Assembly (NCBI RefSeq): GCF_001428025.1
Contig: NZ_LMSC01000009.1
Location: 133,896-197,895 of the forward strand
Source: Phycicoccus sp. Soil748
GTDB lineage: Bacteria > Actinomycetota > Actinomycetes > Actinomycetales > Dermatophilaceae
Direction of reading: 5' to 3'
Length of the DNA: 64,000 nucleotides
Shown here: piece after piece, positions 26,768-36,135 of the stretch
How the letters are laid out: every line of letters starts with the position of its first letter
How positions within the stretch are numbered: position 1 is the stretch's first letter
The notes under the pieces: generated by a model
What the model saw: only the letters and a program-made list of their open reading frames with translations
What the model was told of the DNA's origin: nothing
Databases searched by the model: none
Translations under genes and position numbers: made by a program

Positions 26768-26811
26768 GAACCTGCGACGGGCGTCACGAGATCACCATGA
26801 CGTCTGTCAGG
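26768..26811 (-). promoter_or_regulatory. Copy 2 of the 44-bp operator-like element, upstream of the ABC exporter
   Basis: On the minus strand it reads CCTGACAGACGTCA, then TCGTGACGC and CGTCGC, matching 36 of 44 positions of 18622-18665 with the same internal spacing. It ends about 30 bp before the ATPase ATG. Both copies face a leftward gene in the same orientation, as expected for sites of one regulator. Confidence 0.75.
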
Positions 26812-27148
26812 TTCCGTTCAGGTTCCGGGTCTGTTGCCGCGCCACGCCCCGGCTCGGACAACAAGCCATGGCCCGGCGAAGGCTGGCCGACATCCTGGCC
26901 CTGTGCCTCGCGGTCCTGTACGTCGCCGCGGGCGTGGCGGAGACGGTTCGTGCGTCGTGACGGGAGATGGAGGAGTGCCGTTCTGGTTCGGGACCTCGTC
27001 GGTGGCGGGACGCTGATCCTGCACGGCATCGGCGCCGAGGTCGAGGTCATCTCGGCGGACCAGGTCAACGAGGCCAACCAGCGCGTCCTCGCCTCCGACG
27101 TCCGCTACCGCTTCGTCATCGACACGGCCACCCTGGCCTGAGCCACAC
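26812..27148. other. Gap with coding-like remnants only
   Basis: No confident gene. A 30-codon plus-strand reading at 26868-26960 encodes a short hydrophobic helix. A second frame ending at 27141 gives a sensible 50-residue tail ([20 protein letters not shown] and onward) but has no start codon in a suitable position; a GTG at 26975 with GGAGG before it opens a different frame that stops after 13 codons. This looks like a small gene broken by a frameshift. Confidence 0.35.
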
Positions 27149-28726
27149 CTAGCCCCGGCTGCCGACGGCGAGCGCGACGGCGTGCGGGTAGTCGACGCCG
27201 CCGCCCTCGTCGAGCCGGGTGACGTCGTAGACCCGACCCGTCTCCACGTTCCAGGCCAGGACCCACGACCCGTCGTAGCCGCTGGACCGGAAGAGCACGG
27301 TCGACGGGTCGGCCCACGCCAGCACGGTGCAGCACTCCTTCACCCGTCCGGTCCGGCCGTCGGGCGACTCGGGTGCCAGCAGCACCCGCCCGGCGCGCGC
27401 GTCCTGGTCGACGGCGACGAGCCCCTGGTAGATCGGGCCGTTGCCGCGCACGATCACCGGTGAGGTGACGTCCTGGTCGAAGTACGCGCCGCTGGCGGCC
27501 CAGCGGCCCGCGGTGACGGTCTCGCCGGCCAGGTCCGTGACGGGTACGGCGACGCCTCGCGTCAGCGCCACAGGCACGGCGCTGCGCGCGGCCGTCGGTG
27601 ACGGCTGGGACAGGTCGAGGCTCCACGCCTCCCCCGCCGTGCGCGCAACCACCGTGCTCCCGGCGCGCCAGCCGGCCACGAGCAGGTCCGGTGCCGGCAC
27701 GGCATACCGGTCGACCGCGCCGGTGCGCAGGTCGAGCCGCACGACCGCACGGGGTTGGGCGAACACCACGTACCGGCCGTCGGCGCTGATCGCCTTCGCC
27801 CCCAACGGTTCTCCCTCGTTGCCGCCGGAGTCGCGCGTCGGCAGCAGGTCGAGGGTGTCGACGAGGACCTGCGTGCGGTCCGCGGGCACCAGCACGGCGC
27901 GGTAGTGCGTGGCCGCCCTGCGCAGGTAGACCGCGACCACGGAGCCCGGCGGGGAGGAGAGCGTCGACAGGCGCACCGTTCTCCCCTCGGGGTCGATGGC
28001 CGACGGCAGTCCTGCGTCGAAGTCGGGCAGGCCATCCTCCTCGCCCTCCAGCGGCATCGCGGCATACATCGTGCCGTCCGGAAGACGTTGCAGCGCAGGC
28101 TTGCTCGTCGTCGTGGTGGGTGACGGAGCAGGCACGGGCCCGACACGTCCCGCACCCTGGGCGACCGCCACCACCACCCCCACCGCTGCGAGACCCGCGA
28201 CCGTGGAGGCGACCCGTCGTCGCCGCAGTCGACGGCCGGCGAGCGCTGCGTCCCAGGCGCGCTGGGCCAGGTCGACCTCGTCCACACCGCCGCTCGCGTC
28301 GTCCAGCAGCTCGGTCACGTCGTGGGCCGGGTACAGCTCGTGCAGCCGGGTGACCGCCGCCGAGGTCTCGCGCGCCACCTCGGGGACCGTGCCCCCGAGC
28401 ACCTCCGCCACCTGCGGCTCGCTGCGCTCCTCGAAGTACCGCAGGACCAGCAGCGCCCGGTGCCCGGGCGTCAGCGCGGCCAGCACCCCGTGGGCGTCGA
28501 CGCGACCACCCCGGGAGGAGACTGCGTCGCGGTAGAGGAGCCGGCGGACGGCGAGGTCCGGCTCGTCCCGCATCCGGTGCCAGCGCCCGGCAGCCGTGGC
28601 GAGGGCCTGCTCGAGGACCTCCTCGGCACGCGGGCCGTTGCCGCAGACCAGGTTGGCGGCACGGAGCAGCTGGTGCTGACGGGCCCGGACGTACCGGGCG
28701 AAGTCGGCGTCCACCTCGCGCTGCAC
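27149..28726 (-). CDS. Sigma-factor-like domain fused to membrane helix and beta-propeller-like domain
   Basis: A 525-residue protein in three parts. Residues about 5-75 resemble SigE-family ECF sigma region 2 (DFARYVRARQHQLLRAANLV, EEVLEQALATAAGRWHRM), and 80-135 region 4 (LTPGHRALLVLRYFEERSEPQVAEVLGG). A single membrane helix follows at about 175-197, then a Pro/Thr/Ser linker and a 320-residue outside domain with repeated short beta strands (AISADGRYVVFAQPRAVVRLD) like a TolB/WD propeller. Sigma, membrane anchor and sensor would thus be on one chain. GGAGG lies 4 nt before the GTG at 28726; a GTG at 28798 is the alternative. Whether it still binds promoters is unknown. Confidence 0.75.
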   Translation of the reverse strand: MQREVDADFARYVRARQHQLLRAANLVCGNGPRAEEVLEQALATAAGRWHRMRDEPDLAVRRLLYRDAVSSRGGRVDAHGVLAALTPGHRALLVLRYFEERSEPQVAEVLGGTVPEVARETSAAVTRLHELYPAHDVTELLDDASGGVDEVDLAQRAWDAALAGRRLRRRRVASTVAGLAAVGVVVAVAQGAGRVGPVPAPSPTTTTSKPALQRLPDGTMYAAMPLEGEEDGLPDFDAGLPSAIDPEGRTVRLSTLSSPPGSVVAVYLRRAATHYRAVLVPADRTQVLVDTLDLLPTRDSGGNEGEPLGAKAISADGRYVVFAQPRAVVRLDLRTGAVDRYAVPAPDLLVAGWRAGSTVVARTAGEAWSLDLSQPSPTAARSAVPVALTRGVAVPVTDLAGETVTAGRWAASGAYFDQDVTSPVIVRGNGPIYQGLVAVDQDARAGRVLLAPESPDGRTGRVKECCTVLAWADPSTVLFRSSGYDGSWVLAWNVETGRVYDVTRLDEGGGVDYPHAVALAVGSRG

Positions 28727-28836
28727 GACACCTCCCTGGGGCTCCGGTGCGCCCACGACATCGAGGCGCCACCGGGGTTCGTCACCCCATTGACCCACGG
28801 ATGGGTCGGGGCGCGCCGCGACTCAGCCCACAACAG

Positions 28837-28873
28837 TGCGCCCTGCCCACGAAGCTTTCGTGGGCAGGGCGCA
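28837..28873 (-). terminator. Strong stem-loop downstream of glyS
   Basis: A perfect 17-bp inverted repeat (arm TGCGCCCTGCCCACGAA) with a 3-nt loop, 45 bp beyond the glyS stop on its transcript and upstream of the sigma-like gene. It has no T tract. Its strength and position make it the likely terminator of glyS. Confidence 0.75.
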
Positions 28874-28917
28874 GTGAAGTGGGCAGAGCGGGGTCGAGCG
28901 GCCGCCGGGTCCGGACG

Positions 28918-30309
<1,392 letters not shown>

Positions 30310-30395
30310 GCGCAGAAGGTTACTGTGCGGTCGCCGCAGCCTCGACGGGGTATGGCGCGCGAGCCACCCCAGGCCCACCATCTAGGGTTTGGCGC

Positions 30396-30680
30396 GTGTC
30401 CTCCCTGCGTGAGTCCATCCAGCGAGCCAGCCTGCCCGCCCTCCAGCGGCTGAACGCGCTCCCCCGGCCGGTCCCCTTCCTCGCCATCCTGGCTCTGATG
30501 GTCGCCGGCCTGTTCGTGCCGGGGTGGGGCTGGGTCCTGCTGCTCCTCGTCGTGCTGTTCCTGCTCTGGACCCTCTACCTGTCGTGGCCCGTCCTCGAGC
30601 CGGTGCCCCGCCTCATGCGCGCCACCATCCTGCTGATGGCCGTGGCGATCACGATCACGCAGGCCTTCCCCCGGAGCTGA
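30396..30680 (+). CDS. Small membrane protein (DUF6703-like)
   Basis: A 94-residue protein with three helices. It begins SLRESIQRASLPALQRLNALPRPVPF and has WGWVLLLLVVLFLLWTLYLSWP, a pattern I associate with an actinobacterial family found between glyS and the zinc operon. The GTG start has no strong Shine-Dalgarno. Function unknown. It ends 12 bp before the Zur-controlled promoter. Confidence 0.75.
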   Translation: MSSLRESIQRASLPALQRLNALPRPVPFLAILALMVAGLFVPGWGWVLLLLVVLFLLWTLYLSWPVLEPVPRLMRATILLMAVAITITQAFPRS

Positions 30681-30691
30681 CCCGGGAGGTT

Positions 30692-30729
30692 TTGACAATG
30701 GTTCTCATTTCAGTTGAGAATCATGGTCA
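30692..30729 (+). promoter_or_regulatory. Zinc operon promoter with two Zur boxes
   Basis: A -35 TTGACA at 30692-30697 and a -10-like GAGAAT at 30716-30721, 18 bp apart. Two 15-bp Zur-type boxes overlap them: TGACAATGGTTCTCA (30693-30707) and TGAGAATCATGGTCA (30715-30729), 22 bp apart centre to centre, or two helical turns. Both match the actinobacterial TGAnAATnnTnnTCA form. Zinc-loaded Zur bound here would block RNA polymerase at both hexamers. Confidence 0.82.
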
Positions 30730-31661
30730 TGTCACCCCGCCGTCTGCTCGGCCCAGCCGCTGCCCTGGTCGCCCTGGTCCTCACCAGCGCGTGCGGTAGC
30801 GGACTCGGTGGAAGCGCGGACTCCGGCAAGGTCACCGTCGCGGCCGCGTTCTACCCCCTCGAGTACGCCGTGAGCCAGGTCGGCGGGGACCTCGTCGAGG
30901 TGCAGTCCCTCACCAAGCCCGGCGCGGAGCCGCACGACCTCGAGCTCAACCCCCGTCAGGTCGCCCACGTCGCCCTGGCCGACCTGGTCGTCTACGAGAA
31001 GGGCTTCCAGCCTGCCGTCGACGACGCCGTGCGCAGCGAGGCCAGGCACACCGCGCTCGACGTCTCTGCCGCCGCCCGACTCGACCTCACCGCCGCGGAC
31101 GAGACCGAGTCGGCCCACGCGCAGCACGACGACCATGCGGCGAAGGACCCCCACTTCTGGCTCGACCCGCTGCGCTACGCCGACGTCGGGGACGCGATCG
31201 GCGCGGAGCTTGGCCGGCGTGACCCGGCGCACGCAGCGGAGTACACCTCCAACGCCAAGGCGTTCCGCGCCACCATGACGACACTCGACCGGCAGTTCCG
31301 GAGCGGGCTGGAGCAGTGCAGGGTCAAGGACCTGGTCACCGCGCACGCCGCGTTCGGCTACCTCGCGCGGGCCTACGGGCTGACCCAGCAGAGCATCACC
31401 GGGCTCACGCCGGACGCCGAACCCAGCCCGGCCGCGCTGGCGGACATCACCGACCGCATCCGGCGCAGCGGCGCCGCGACGGTCTACGCCGAGACCCTCG
31501 TCAGCGAGGACGTCGCCAGGACCCTGGCCCGCGAGACCGGTGCGAGACTGGCGGTGCTCGACCCCCTCGAGGGCATCACCACCGCATCCGCCGGTCGCGA
31601 CTACCCCAGCGTCATGCGGGCCAACCTCGCCACCCTCGAAGCAGGACAGGAGTGTTCGTGA
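30729..31661 (+). CDS. znuA: Zinc ABC transporter substrate-binding lipoprotein
   Basis: Zn(II)-binding lipoprotein of the cluster-A-I type, 310 residues. Signal peptide with lipobox TSAC. The metal His ligands are in KPGAEPHDLELNPRQV, DPHFWLDP and TAHAAFGYLARAYGL, with a Glu/Asp ligand near the C-terminus (SVMRANL region). A His-rich loop AHAQHDDHAAKDPH marks zinc rather than manganese. I chose the ATG at 30729 because the -10 hexamer ends 7 nt before it, giving a leaderless message; an ATG at 30723 lies inside the Zur box. The stop overlaps the ATPase start. Confidence 0.9.
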   Translation: MSPRRLLGPAAALVALVLTSACGSGLGGSADSGKVTVAAAFYPLEYAVSQVGGDLVEVQSLTKPGAEPHDLELNPRQVAHVALADLVVYEKGFQPAVDDAVRSEARHTALDVSAAARLDLTAADETESAHAQHDDHAAKDPHFWLDPLRYADVGDAIGAELGRRDPAHAAEYTSNAKAFRATMTTLDRQFRSGLEQCRVKDLVTAHAAFGYLARAYGLTQQSITGLTPDAEPSPAALADITDRIRRSGAATVYAETLVSEDVARTLARETGARLAVLDPLEGITTASAGRDYPSVMRANLATLEAGQECS

Positions 31662-32497
31662 CCACCACAGCACCCGCCGGGACGCCCGTCCTCGAGCTCG
31701 ACCGCGCGTCCTTCGGCTACGCCGACCAGGCCGTCATCCAGGGCGCCGACCTCACCGTCCGCGCCGGCGAGGTCGTCGCGGTGCTCGGGCCCAACGGCTC
31801 GGGCAAGTCGACGCTCGTGCGGGGGATGCTCGGGCTCAACGACCGGCTCGGCGGCGAGGTGAGGCTGTTCGGCACGCCGCGCGAGTCCTTCCACGAGCAC
31901 GCACGGCTCGGCTACGTGCCCCAGCGGCACACGCTCTCCGCCTCGGTGCGGGCCACGGTCGAGGAGATCGTCGCCGTCGGACGGCTCCCCCACCAGCGGT
32001 GGTGGTGGCCGGTGCGCCGTACGCCGCGGGACCAGGAGGTCATCGACCGCGCCCTGGAGGTGGTCGGGCTGTCCGACCGCGCCGCCGCCGACGTGTCCAC
32101 GCTGTCGGGCGGCCAGCAGCGGAGGGTGCTCATCGCCCGCGCCCTCGCCTCGGAGCCCGACGTCCTGCTCATGGACGAGCCCACGGCCGGCGTCGACGCC
32201 GCCAACCAGCACGTGCTGTCGACGGTCCTCGCCCGCCTGCGCCGGCGCGGGACGACCATGGTCATCGTCACCCACGAGCTGACCGCTCTGGCGGGCATCG
32301 TCTCGCGCATCGTCCTGGTCCAGGGAGGCAGGATCGCGTTCGACGGCACGCCGGACGAGTTCGCCACGCGCACAGGGCAGTTCGTGCCAGACCACCACGA
32401 CCACCACGAGCACGACCACGACGAGGTCGCGCCCAGGACCCGCGTGCAGGGCACGCCGGCGTCCGGCCCGCTCGACCCGAGGGGAGGCATCCGGTGA
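31658..32497 (+). CDS. znuC: Zinc ABC transporter ATP-binding protein
   Basis: ATPase of the zinc importer, 279 residues. Walker A VLGPNGSGKSTLVRGMLG near residue 43, signature STLSGGQQRRVLIARALASEPD, Walker B LLMDEPTAGVD, switch His VIVTHELTALAG. The C-terminus is His/Asp-rich (PDHHDHHEHDHDEV), which probably buffers metal. The GTG start overlaps the binding-protein stop (GTGA) and the stop overlaps the permease start. Confidence 0.94.
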   Translation: MTTTAPAGTPVLELDRASFGYADQAVIQGADLTVRAGEVVAVLGPNGSGKSTLVRGMLGLNDRLGGEVRLFGTPRESFHEHARLGYVPQRHTLSASVRATVEEIVAVGRLPHQRWWWPVRRTPRDQEVIDRALEVVGLSDRAAADVSTLSGGQQRRVLIARALASEPDVLLMDEPTAGVDAANQHVLSTVLARLRRRGTTMVIVTHELTALAGIVSRIVLVQGGRIAFDGTPDEFATRTGQFVPDHHDHHEHDHDEVAPRTRVQGTPASGPLDPRGGIR

Positions 32498-33519
32498 CTG
32501 AGCTCCTCTCCCTCGACTTCATGCGCCAGGCGCTGCTCGCGGCCCTGCTCGTCGGCATCGCCGCGCCGCTGGTGGGCGTGTTCCTCGTGCAGCGGCGGCT
32601 GTCGCTGATCGGCGACGGCATGGGGCACGTCGCCCTCGCCGGTGTGGCCGTCGGCCTGCTCACCGGGCAGGCGCCCGTGCTCACGGCCCTGCTCGCCGCG
32701 GTGGCCGCCGCCATCGCGATCGAGGTGATCCGCGGCCGGGGCCGCACCAGCGGCGACATCGCCCTGGCCGTGATGTTCTACGGCGGCATCGCCGCCGGTG
32801 TCGTCATCATCGCCAAGTCGCCGAGCAGCAGCCCTGCCAACCTCACGGCATACCTCTTCGGGGCGATCACCACCGCGGACCAGAAGGACCTGTGGGTGTT
32901 CGCCGGGCTCGCCCTCGTGGTGCTGCTGGCGACCTGGCTGCTGCGGCCCTGGCTGTTCGCGGTGGCCAACGACGAGGAGTACGCCCGCGCCAGCGGCCTC
33001 CCGGTCACCGGCCTCAACATCGCCCTGGCGGTGCTGACCGCCGTCACCGTCGTCGTCTCGATGCGGGTGGTAGGCCTGCTGCTCATCAGCGCCCTGATGA
33101 TCATCCCCAACGCCACGGCCCAGCTGCTCGGGCGCAGCTTCCGGGCCTCGGTGCGCTGGGCCGTCCTGGTCGGCGTCGTCTCCAGCGTGGGCGGTGTCGT
33201 CGCGTCGTTCTACGCCGAGACCCCGTCCGGCGGCACCATCGTCCTGCTGGCCATCGGCTTCTTCGTGGTCGTCGCAAGCCTGAGCGGAGCGGTCGCCACC
33301 GCGCGGGCGGCCCGCCACCGCCGGGCCGAGCGCCACGACCACGAGCACGGACCGGGTTGCGGCCACGCGGCTGTCGCCCACGACGACCACCTCGACTACG
33401 TCCACGACGGCCACCTGCACGCGCCCCACGAGGGGCACTACGACGAGCACGCCCCCGGCGGCCACACCCACGGCGAGCCGACCGGCGGCACCACCCCGAA
33501 GGAGACGGCACCGCGATGA
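32494..33519 (+). CDS. znuB: Zinc ABC transporter permease
   Basis: Eight- to nine-helix ABC-3 permease, 341 residues. Family signature IGDGMGHVALAGVAVGLLTG near residue 40 and VVGLLLISALMIIPNATAQLLGRS near 195. After the last helix comes a long cytoplasmic His-rich tail (about residues 270-335) with HDHEHGPGCGH and many further His residues, extending well past the usual end of the family. The GTG start and the stop both overlap neighbouring genes by 4 nt. Confidence 0.94.
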   Translation: MTELLSLDFMRQALLAALLVGIAAPLVGVFLVQRRLSLIGDGMGHVALAGVAVGLLTGQAPVLTALLAAVAAAIAIEVIRGRGRTSGDIALAVMFYGGIAAGVVIIAKSPSSSPANLTAYLFGAITTADQKDLWVFAGLALVVLLATWLLRPWLFAVANDEEYARASGLPVTGLNIALAVLTAVTVVVSMRVVGLLLISALMIIPNATAQLLGRSFRASVRWAVLVGVVSSVGGVVASFYAETPSGGTIVLLAIGFFVVVASLSGAVATARAARHRRAERHDHEHGPGCGHAAVAHDDHLDYVHDGHLHAPHEGHYDEHAPGGHTHGEPTGGTTPKETAPR

Positions 33520-33962
33520 CCGGAGTCCAGGACCGCACCGCGAGCGCGACCAACCGCTCGGCCACCGAGGCGGTGGACGTTCCTCGCCGTCCCACCCGCC
33601 AGCGGGCCGCGGTGGCTGCGCTGCTCGCCGGCACGGGCGAGTTCCGCTCGGCCCAGGAGCTGCACGCGCTGCTGCGCGCGGGCGGCGACAAGGTCGGCCT
33701 CGCCACCGTCTACCGCAACCTTCAGGCCATGGCCGCCGACGGCGAGATCGACATGCTGCGCACCGACGACGGCGAGGCCGTCTACCGGGCCTGCTCGACC
33801 GGCCACCACCACCACCTGGTGTGCCGCGACTGCGGTCGCACCGTCGAGGTCGAGGGCCCCACCGTCGAGGCCTGGGCGACCAGGGTCAGCGCCGAGCACG
33901 GCTTCACCGACGTCCACCACACCCTGGAGATCTTCGGCACCTGCGCCGGCTGCGCCCGCTGA
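33516..33962 (+). CDS. zur: Zinc uptake regulator, Fur family
   Basis: Fur-family repressor, 148 residues. Winged-helix DNA-binding part PTRQRAAVAALLAGTGEFRSAQELHALLRAGGDKVGLATVYRNLQAMAADG, then the metal-binding part with HHHHLVCRDCGRTVEVEG and FGTCAGCAR (two CxxC pairs for structural zinc). Its place at the end of the zinc ABC operon and the Zur boxes in front of that operon identify it as Zur and imply autoregulation by zinc. The ATG overlaps the permease stop. Confidence 0.94.
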   Translation: MTGVQDRTASATNRSATEAVDVPRRPTRQRAAVAALLAGTGEFRSAQELHALLRAGGDKVGLATVYRNLQAMAADGEIDMLRTDDGEAVYRACSTGHHHHLVCRDCGRTVEVEGPTVEAWATRVSAEHGFTDVHHTLEIFGTCAGCAR

Positions 33963-33963
33963 C

Positions 33964-34746
33964 TCAGCCCGTCGGCAGGTCGACTGCGCCGCCGTAGCGG
34001 CGGTCGCGCTCGGCATACGTCTGGATGGCCTGCCACAGGTGTCGACGGTCGTAGTCGGGCCACAGCGTGTCCTGGAAGACCATCTCGGCGTAGGCGCTCT
34101 GCCACAGCAGGAAGTTGCTGGTGCGCTGCTCCCCCGAGCTCCGCACGAACAGGTCGACGTCGGGCATGTCCGCCTCGGGCAGGTGGCGGGCGATGGTCTT
34201 CTCGTCGATCGAGCCCGGCTTGAGCTTGCCGCGCTGCACCTGCTCGGCGATGCGCTGCACGGCGTCGGCGATCTCGGCGCGGCCGCCGTAGTTGACGCAG
34301 AAGTACAGCGTCAGCCCGGTGTTGTCCCTGGTCAGCTCCTGCGCCGTCTCGAGCTCCTTGATGACCGAGCCCCACAGCCGGGGGCGCCGCCCGACCCAGC
34401 GCATGCGCACGCCCCACTCGTGGAGCTGGTCGCGGCGGCGGCGGATGACGTCACGGTTGAACCCCATGAGGAAGCGCACCTCGTCGGGACTGCGCTTCCA
34501 GTTCTCCGTCGAGAACGCGTAGGCCGACAGGTGCGTCACGCCGATCTCGATGGCCCCGGCGACGACGTCGAGGAGGGCCGCCTCCCCAGCCTCGTGGCCC
34601 TTGGTGCGCGGAAGGCCTCGCTGGTTGGCCCAGCGGCCGTTGCCGTCCATGACCACCGCCACGTGTCGCGGCACGAGCTCCTTGGGGAGAGAAGGAGGTT
34701 GGGCTCCGCTCGGATGCGGGAAGGGCTTGGCGTATCCAGCGCTCAC
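33964..34746 (-). CDS. uppS: Isoprenyl (undecaprenyl) diphosphate synthase
   Basis: Cis-prenyltransferase that makes the C55 (or decaprenyl) lipid carrier for peptidoglycan and wall polymers, 260 residues. The substrate site [27 protein letters not shown] with the catalytic Asp is near residue 30. The region [21 protein letters not shown] and the C-terminal [25 protein letters not shown] with its conserved Arg and Ser residues are intact. GTG start overlaps the recO stop. Only one base separates its end from the zur stop. Confidence 0.96.
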   Translation of the reverse strand: MSAGYAKPFPHPSGAQPPSLPKELVPRHVAVVMDGNGRWANQRGLPRTKGHEAGEAALLDVVAGAIEIGVTHLSAYAFSTENWKRSPDEVRFLMGFNRDVIRRRRDQLHEWGVRMRWVGRRPRLWGSVIKELETAQELTRDNTGLTLYFCVNYGGRAEIADAVQRIAEQVQRGKLKPGSIDEKTIARHLPEADMPDVDLFVRSSGEQRTSNFLLWQSAYAEMVFQDTLWPDYDRRHLWQAIQTYAERDRRYGGAVDLPTG

Positions 34747-35585
34747 GCCTGGGCCGCCTGGGCTGCGGCGTGCGCCTGGTCGACCTTCTCCACCGCCGCG
34801 ATCAGCGGCACGGCCGACCACGTCACGCGGGAGTCCACCTGGGTCGGGGCGTCGGGGTCTCGTCGGTCCACGAGGCGCAACGATCGCACACCCCGCTCCA
34901 GGTGCCACTGCAGGAAGGCGCTGGCCAGGGTGCTCCCCTCGCGGCGGTGGCGTCCACTCGAGGCGTCGGCCACGGACCAGTCACCGGCGAGCAGCGCCGC
35001 CAGCAGCGACAACGTCTCCGGGGCCGGGGCCGCCGAGCCCGGTGGGCGGCAGGCCGAGCACACCGTGCCGCCCGCGGCGAGGTTGAAGGCGCGGTGCGGG
35101 CCGTGGGCACCGCAGCGCGCACAGTCGTGGAAGCTCGGTGCCCAGCCGGCGACGGCCAGGGCCCGCAGCAGGTAGGCGTCGAGGACCAGGCCCGGGTCGT
35201 GCAGACCCTCGGCCATCGAGCGCAGGGCCCCTTGGAGCAGGAGGTACTGCTGGACGTTCGGCTCGCGCTCCTCGGTGAGCCGGTCCGCCGTCTCGAGCAT
35301 GGCCGCCGCGGCCGTGTAGGTCGTGTAGTCGCGGGCCAGGACGTCGCCCCAGGAGGCGAGCGACTCCGCCTGGGTGACGGTGTCGAGCGTGCGGCCCTCG
35401 AAGCACTGGACGTCGACCCACATGGCCGGCTCCAGCCGCGCCCCGAACCGGCTCTTCGTGCGCCGTACGCCCTTGCCCACCACGCGCACCTTGCCCAGCC
35501 CCCGCGTGAGCAGGGTGACGATGCGGTCGGCCTCGCCCAGCTTCTGGGTGCGCAGGACGATGCCTTCGTCGCGGTACAGGGGCAT
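34743..35585 (-). CDS. recO: DNA repair protein RecO
   Basis: RecF-pathway mediator that loads RecA on SSB-coated DNA and anneals strands. The N-terminal OB fold begins [45 protein letters not shown]. The zinc finger is [25 protein letters not shown] near residue 160, and the rest is helical. 280 residues is slightly long, due to a C-terminal Ala/Gln-rich stretch ([19 protein letters not shown]). It overlaps uppS by 4 nt. Confidence 0.95.
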   Translation of the reverse strand: MPLYRDEGIVLRTQKLGEADRIVTLLTRGLGKVRVVGKGVRRTKSRFGARLEPAMWVDVQCFEGRTLDTVTQAESLASWGDVLARDYTTYTAAAAMLETADRLTEEREPNVQQYLLLQGALRSMAEGLHDPGLVLDAYLLRALAVAGWAPSFHDCARCGAHGPHRAFNLAAGGTVCSACRPPGSAAPAPETLSLLAALLAGDWSVADASSGRHRREGSTLASAFLQWHLERGVRSLRLVDRRDPDAPTQVDSRVTWSAVPLIAAVEKVDQAHAAAQAAQA

Positions 35586-35646
35586 GACGCCATTCTCCCC
35601 CACAGCGGGGCTGCGGCCGGGAGGCGGTGCCGTAGGGTCGCCGGCC

Positions 35647-36135
35647 ATGGGCGACTGGAGGCAGGACCGGGTGGGGGCGGCACTGCGCGGGGAGAACCCC
35701 ACGGTGCTGCGACGGCTCCGCGCCGGGTTCGCGGTGATCGACGACGTGCAGTTCCTGCCCGGGTACTGCGTGCTCGTCACCGACACCCCCGGCGCAGACC
35801 GGCTGACGGACCTGCCCCTGTCCCGCCGCCTGGAGTTCCTGGCCGACATGGAGCTGCTCGGCGAGGCGGTGCAGACGGTGTGCGCCCGTCGCGACCCGGC
35901 GTTCCGGCGCATCAACCTGGAGATCCAGGGCAACCACGACGCGTTCCTGCACGCCCACGTCTGGCCGCGCTACGAGTGGGAGGGTCCCGACCACACCTGG
36001 CGCCCGGTGGCCCTGCACCCGATCGAGCGGTGGCGCGAGCCTGATGCCGACACCGTGCTCGGCCCCCAGCACGACGAGCTGCGACGAGAGCTCACAGCCG
36101 AGGTCGACCGGCTGAGCGCGAGCGCACGCGACTGA
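35647..36135 (+). CDS. HIT-family (diadenosine tetraphosphate hydrolase-like) protein
   Basis: A 162-residue protein of the actinobacterial HIT-like group. It starts WRQDRVGAALRGENPTVLRRLRAGFAVIDDVQFLPGYCVLVTD and has the histidine motif as FLHAHVWPRYEWE, where only two of the three His of HxHxHxx are kept. It may act on dinucleoside polyphosphates. It is convergent with, and overlaps by 44 bp, the GT-C-like gene; such an overlap of two good genes is unusual but both readings end normally. Confidence 0.83.
   Translation: MGDWRQDRVGAALRGENPTVLRRLRAGFAVIDDVQFLPGYCVLVTDTPGADRLTDLPLSRRLEFLADMELLGEAVQTVCARRDPAFRRINLEIQGNHDAFLHAHVWPRYEWEGPDHTWRPVALHPIERWREPDADTVLGPQHDELRRELTAEVDRLSASARD

Noticed and set aside
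30698-30799. Small ATG reading with good GGGAGG just before the zinc binding protein
   Set aside because: It starts inside the predicted promoter, upstream of the transcription start, and gives only 33 residues without similarity.
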